Assembly: GCA_947492385.1 (NCBI GenBank)
Contig: CANLMX010000002.1
Location: forward strand, 1-64,000
Source: Planctomycetaceae bacterium
Lineage (GTDB): Bacteria > Planctomycetota > Phycisphaerae > Phycisphaerales > SM1A02
DNA length: 64,000 nucleotides
Direction: 5' to 3'
Positions 61,422-64,000 of the stretch are shown here, piece by piece. A program made the translations under genes and the position numbers. Each line of letters starts with the position of its first letter. The first letter of the stretch is position 1. The notes under the pieces are model-generated. The model ran no database searches. It was not told the origin of the DNA and was given only the letters and a program-made list of their open reading frames with translations.

Positions 61422-61907
61422 TCACCTGGCCTCCGGCGTCGCCACGGGCCGCGGCGCCGGCGCGTCAGGCGCGACCGCAGGCATCGACTCCACCGAGCGA
61501 CGCGCAGCCCGCGCGCGGTCGAGCACGCCCGCATTCGCATCGGCGTCGGGCACCAGGTCGAAGTGCCAGCGCTCGAGCCGGTGCAGCTTCGCAGGAAGCA
61601 CTTCGGCGACCAGGTCCGCGCCCATGAAGTCCCACGCCGGCATGTCCGTGGTGCCGCTCCCGGCCACCGACTCGTAGCCCTGCAGGCGCAGGCGGACGTC
61701 GTACGTGCCGTCGAAGGTGAACTGGATGCGGGCGGGCGTCCTGCCGACCTCGCGCCCGTTGAGCGTGAGGATGGCGCCGGGTGGCGTCGTGGTCACTTCG
61801 ATCTCTCGGCGGACGCACCCCGCAAGCGACACGGCTCCCGTGAGCACGGCCAACTGCACCCCGCGGACGGGACGGCGAGGGGCGGCGGAGGGGCGACGCA
61901 TGCGCAT
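61422..61907 (-). CDS. PEGA-domain lipoprotein
   Basis: The 161-residue protein has a lipoprotein signal (VQLAVLTGAVSLAGC, lipobox LAGC). A PEGA domain follows (IEVTTTPPGAILTLNGREVGRTPARIQFTF, YDVRLRLQGYE), then a Pro/Ala-rich tail. PEGA domains are small surface beta-sandwich modules. A TAGCCT box 6 bases before the ATG suggests a leaderless mRNA, divergent from lptB with only 25 bases between the two start codons. Confidence 0.78.
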   Translation of the reverse strand: MRMRRPSAAPRRPVRGVQLAVLTGAVSLAGCVRREIEVTTTPPGAILTLNGREVGRTPARIQFTFDGTYDVRLRLQGYESVAGSGTTDMPAWDFMGADLVAEVLPAKLHRLERWHFDLVPDADANAGVLDRARAARRSVESMPAVAPDAPAPRPVATPEAR

Positions 61908-61913
61908 CGCCGG

Positions 61914-61919
61914 AGGCTA
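61914..61919 (-). promoter_or_regulatory. -10-like box TAGCCT, 6 bases before ATG
   Basis: TAGCCT (minus strand) ends 6 bases before ATG 61907. It is nearly back to back with the lptB box at 61921. Confidence 0.5.
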
Positions 61920-61920
61920 C

Positions 61921-61926
61921 TACACT
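61921..61926 (+). promoter_or_regulatory. -10-like box TACACT, 6 bases before ATG
   Basis: TACACT ends 6 bases before ATG 61933 of lptB. Two divergent leaderless starts share a 25-base gap. Confidence 0.55.
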
Positions 61927-61932
61927 CCTCCG

Positions 61933-62667
61933 ATGCCGTTGCTCGAAGCCGAAGGGCTCGTCAAGAGCTACAACGACCGTCGCGTGGTGGACGGCGTCGG
62001 GTTCACCGTCGGCGAGGGCGAGATCGTCGGGCTGCTCGGGCGCAACGGCGCCGGAAAGACCACGAGCTTCCGGATGACCATCGGCATGATCACCCCCGAG
62101 GCCGGGCGCGTCGCGTTCGCCGGTCAGGACGTGACCATGCTCCCGATGTACCGGCACGCGCTCGCGGGAATGGGCTACCTCGCGCAGGAACCTTCGGTGT
62201 TCCAGCGCCTCACGTGCGAGGAGAATCTGCTCGCGATCCTCGAGCTGCAGCCGCTGACCAAGGCGCAGCGGAAGGAGCGCGCCCGGCAATTGCTCGCGCA
62301 GTTCCACCTCGAGCACAAGGCGGGCGAGGAAGCACGCACGTGCTCGGGCGGCGAGCGGAGGCGGCTCGAGATCGCGCGGGCCCTGATCAATCGCCCCCGC
62401 ATCCTGATGCTCGACGAACCGTTCGCCGCCGTCGACCCTCACACGGTCGAGGACCTCCAGGAGGAGGTGCGCAAGCTGACGTCCGAGGGCATCTCGGTGC
62501 TGGTGACCGACCACAACGTCCAGCAGACGCTCCGGATCTGCGACCGCGCGTACATCATCCACGAGGGCCGCAACCTGCGGGACGGGCTGCCGAAGGAGAT
62601 CATCAACGATCCCGTGGTGCGCAACGCGTACCTGGCGAGCACCTTCCGCGGCGACGAGTTCGGCTGA
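61933..62667 (+). CDS. lptB: LPS export ABC transporter ATP-binding protein LptB
   Basis: This 244-residue ATPase has Walker A GRNGAGKTT (about 37-45), Q-loop YLAQEPSVFQRLTCEEN (typical of LptB), signature CSGGERRRLEIARAL, Walker B ILMLDEPFAAVDP and H-loop VTDHNVQQTL. The LTCEEN and DHNV features single out LptB among ABC ATPases. It powers LPS extraction by LptFG and passage along LptC-LptA. lptFG are not in this window. Confidence 0.93.
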   Translation: MPLLEAEGLVKSYNDRRVVDGVGFTVGEGEIVGLLGRNGAGKTTSFRMTIGMITPEAGRVAFAGQDVTMLPMYRHALAGMGYLAQEPSVFQRLTCEENLLAILELQPLTKAQRKERARQLLAQFHLEHKAGEEARTCSGGERRRLEIARALINRPRILMLDEPFAAVDPHTVEDLQEEVRKLTSEGISVLVTDHNVQQTLRICDRAYIIHEGRNLRDGLPKEIINDPVVRNAYLASTFRGDEFG

Positions 62668-62674
62668 TCCCGCG

Positions 62675-62688
62675 GGTCCGCCGGGACC
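62675..62688. terminator. Weak hairpin between convergent lptB and CBS-protein genes
   Basis: GGTCC-GCCG-GGACC is a perfect 5-bp stem with tetraloop in the 38-base gap between stops. There is no T-run. Confidence 0.3.
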
Positions 62689-62705
62689 GCACGGCGCGAC
62701 CCCGG

Positions 62706-63977
62706 TCAGCCGCCGGCGGCCAGGCGTTCGACCCGGATGCGCTGGACCGCGGCGGGCGTGGCCTCGAGCACCGTGAACCGCATGCCCGACTCCGTGAATG
62801 CGTCGCCCGCGCGCGGAATCGACCCGAAGCGCGAGAGTACGAACCCGGCCACCGTCTCGTAGCCGTCGTCCTCGGGGATCTGGAGCGCCAGCGCGGAATT
62901 GAGGTCCGCCACCGGTGCGTGGCCGCTGGCCTCGATCGCGCCGTCCGCTGCGGTCCAGAGCGTGGGCGCTGAGTCGGAGGCCGGCTCGTGCTCGTCTCGG
63001 ATCTCCCCGACGAGTTCCTCCAGGATGTCCTCGATGGTGACCAGGCCGGCGGTGCCGCCGAACTCATCCACCACGATCGCCACGTGCACCTTCGACTGCT
63101 GGAAGTCCCGGAGCTGCTCCTGGATGGGCTTTGACTCCGGCACGCGCATCGGCTGGCGCAGGAGCGGGCGAAGCCGGAAGTCCGAGCTCGGGCGCCCCAG
63201 GAAGCGCACCAGGTCCTTCACGTAGAGGATTCCCTGAACGTGGTCCAGGCTTCCCGAGTGGACCGGGATGCGCGAGTGCCCGCTGCCGATCGCGAACTCG
63301 CGCACGGACTCGAGGTCATCGGTGTAGGCGATCGCCTCGATGCGCGGTCGGGGCGTCATGACGCCGCCGACCGTGGCGTCGCCGAGCGTCACGGCGTTCT
63401 CGAGGATCTCGGCCGCATGCTCGTCGATCAGGCCCTGCCGCTGGGTGTCCTCGATGGCGCTCACCAGCTCGTCCCCGCTGCGTTCGCCGGGATCCGTGCG
63501 GCCGACCGACGATCCGATCGCCCGGTCCACCCCTCGCGCGAGCGCGCGCACCGGAAGGAGCGACGCGTGGAGCACGTGGAGCGGCAGCAGGAACCGTGCG
63601 ATCACCGCGGCCGGGGCATGGCGCGCGAACGCGCCCGCCGCCACAGACGTGAACACCCACAGGAGGAGCACCGCCACCGCCCAGGCGGCGACGAGGCGCT
63701 GGACGGTGAGGGGTTCGTCGAACCCGGCGAACGCGGCGAACACGCAGGCCACGAACCCGATGCGCAGCACCGTCCGCGCGAAGGCCACCGCCCACTCCAC
63801 CTGCTCGAGGCGGCCGAGCATCCACGCCCCGCGCGCGGAGCGGCCGCGTGCCTCGAGCTCGCGCTCGAGCGCGCTCTCGCTGACCTGGACGAGCGACAGC
63901 CCAATGGAGGCGAGCACGCCCGCACACGCGAGGAGCGCAGCCGCAAGCGCGACCAGCACCGCGGTCGTCGTGCTCAC
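62706..63977 (-). CDS. Hemolysin/CorC-type protein: DUF21, CBS pair and CorC_HlyC domains
   Basis: The 423-residue protein has an N-terminal DUF21-like membrane region (about 1-150, four helices). Two CBS domains follow (VMTPRPRIEAIAYTDD..., GILYVKDLVRFLG; VHVAIVVDEFGGTAGLVTIEDILEELVGEIRDE), then a CorC_HlyC transporter-associated C-terminal domain. The DEFGGTAGLVTIEDILEELVGEI segment is diagnostic. The family is linked to Mg2+/Co2+ efflux or membrane regulation. GTG 63977 overlaps the stop of the gene upstream as GTGA. Confidence 0.85.
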   Translation of the reverse strand: MSTTTAVLVALAAALLACAGVLASIGLSLVQVSESALERELEARGRSARGAWMLGRLEQVEWAVAFARTVLRIGFVACVFAAFAGFDEPLTVQRLVAAWAVAVLLLWVFTSVAAGAFARHAPAAVIARFLLPLHVLHASLLPVRALARGVDRAIGSSVGRTDPGERSGDELVSAIEDTQRQGLIDEHAAEILENAVTLGDATVGGVMTPRPRIEAIAYTDDLESVREFAIGSGHSRIPVHSGSLDHVQGILYVKDLVRFLGRPSSDFRLRPLLRQPMRVPESKPIQEQLRDFQQSKVHVAIVVDEFGGTAGLVTIEDILEELVGEIRDEHEPASDSAPTLWTAADGAIEASGHAPVADLNSALALQIPEDDGYETVAGFVLSRFGSIPRAGDAFTESGMRFTVLEATPAAVQRIRVERLAAGG

Positions 63978-64000
63978 GACGTGCCCTCCCCCGCCTCGAA
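63974..64000 (-). CDS. C-terminal end of an upstream gene (rest outside window)
   Basis: The last nine codons (FEAGEGTS then TGA at 63974-63976) end in a GTGA overlap with the CBS-protein gene. The overlap itself is the main evidence for a gene. In many bacteria ybeY precedes a CorC-type gene, but eight residues cannot identify it. Confidence 0.3.
   Translation of the reverse strand, partial: FEAGEGTS

Overview
The window is very GC-rich, densely coded on both strands, and looks like a chromosomal segment from a planctomycete of the Phycisphaerae type. Three signs support this. A PVC-superphylum small basic protein lies at 1479-1757. A secreted RCC1-repeat protein ends in the GC-type dockerin-like EF-hand tail common in Phycisphaerales (11716-12831). 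There is also a planctomycete-style pseudopilin (33298 onward). I see no rRNA, tRNA, insertion sequence, prophage or CRISPR array, and no gap without a gene exceeds about 260 bases.

Layout. 1-13 kb is housekeeping: an aminotransferase/small basic protein/isomerase operon, endonuclease III, RecX, a rhodanese, CdsA, a zinc-ribbon coiled-coil protein, a class 1B dihydroorotate dehydrogenase-like enzyme and a zincin. 12.9-26.2 kb is one long minus-strand block. It carries a coiled-coil membrane protein, an iron-type ABC binding protein, an ABC permease fused in frame to an NHL propeller, a 1022-residue VWA protein, MoxR, DUF58, a BatA-like VWA protein, and a TPR protein fused to a YggX-like Fe(2+)-trafficking domain. 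26.3-29.9 kb is a ferrous-iron uptake operon (BFD-FeoA fusion, FeoB, a tiny FeoB-coupled membrane protein). 29.8-41 kb mixes isoprenoid supply (ispD, polyprenyl synthase, dxs) with RsmD, a hydrolase, a pseudopilin broken by an in-frame TGA, an FHA-GAF-PP2C phosphatase, an ExbB/MotA-like protein, an amidotransferase and YraN. 41-50 kb holds an MsbA-like exporter and a carotenoid cluster with the same enzyme classes as staphyloxanthin synthesis: two CrtI/CrtN/CrtP-family enzymes, an aldehyde dehydrogenase, an acyltransferase and a glycosyltransferase. Tryptophan 2,3-dioxygenase follows. 50.7-62.7 kb is rich in LPS genes: a giant LptC/LptA-like protein, KdsC, an LpxL-like acyltransferase, GalE, a PagL-like lipid A deacylase and LptB. 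A CorC/HlyC-type CBS protein closes the window.

How the genes fit together. MEP-pathway and prenyl-chain genes lie within 20 kb of the carotenoid cluster, so precursor supply and pigment synthesis are neighbours. The LPS genes support a true Gram-negative outer membrane with lipid A. Iron handling recurs (YggX fusion, binding protein/permease, BFD-FeoA-FeoB).

The most striking non-gene signal is the promoters. At 17 gene starts, most of them the first gene of a transcription unit, a TAnnnT box (often TACACT; CATACT at one gene) sits only 6-10 bases before the start codon, and twice it overlaps the stop codon of the preceding gene. This implies many leaderless or nearly leaderless mRNAs. Other items for follow-up are the permease-NHL fusion, the TGA-interrupted pseudopilin, a candidate small RNA with an intrinsic terminator at 60759-60866, tandem hairpins in a leader at 58918-58957, and an unusual Fe-S cysteine spacing in endonuclease III.
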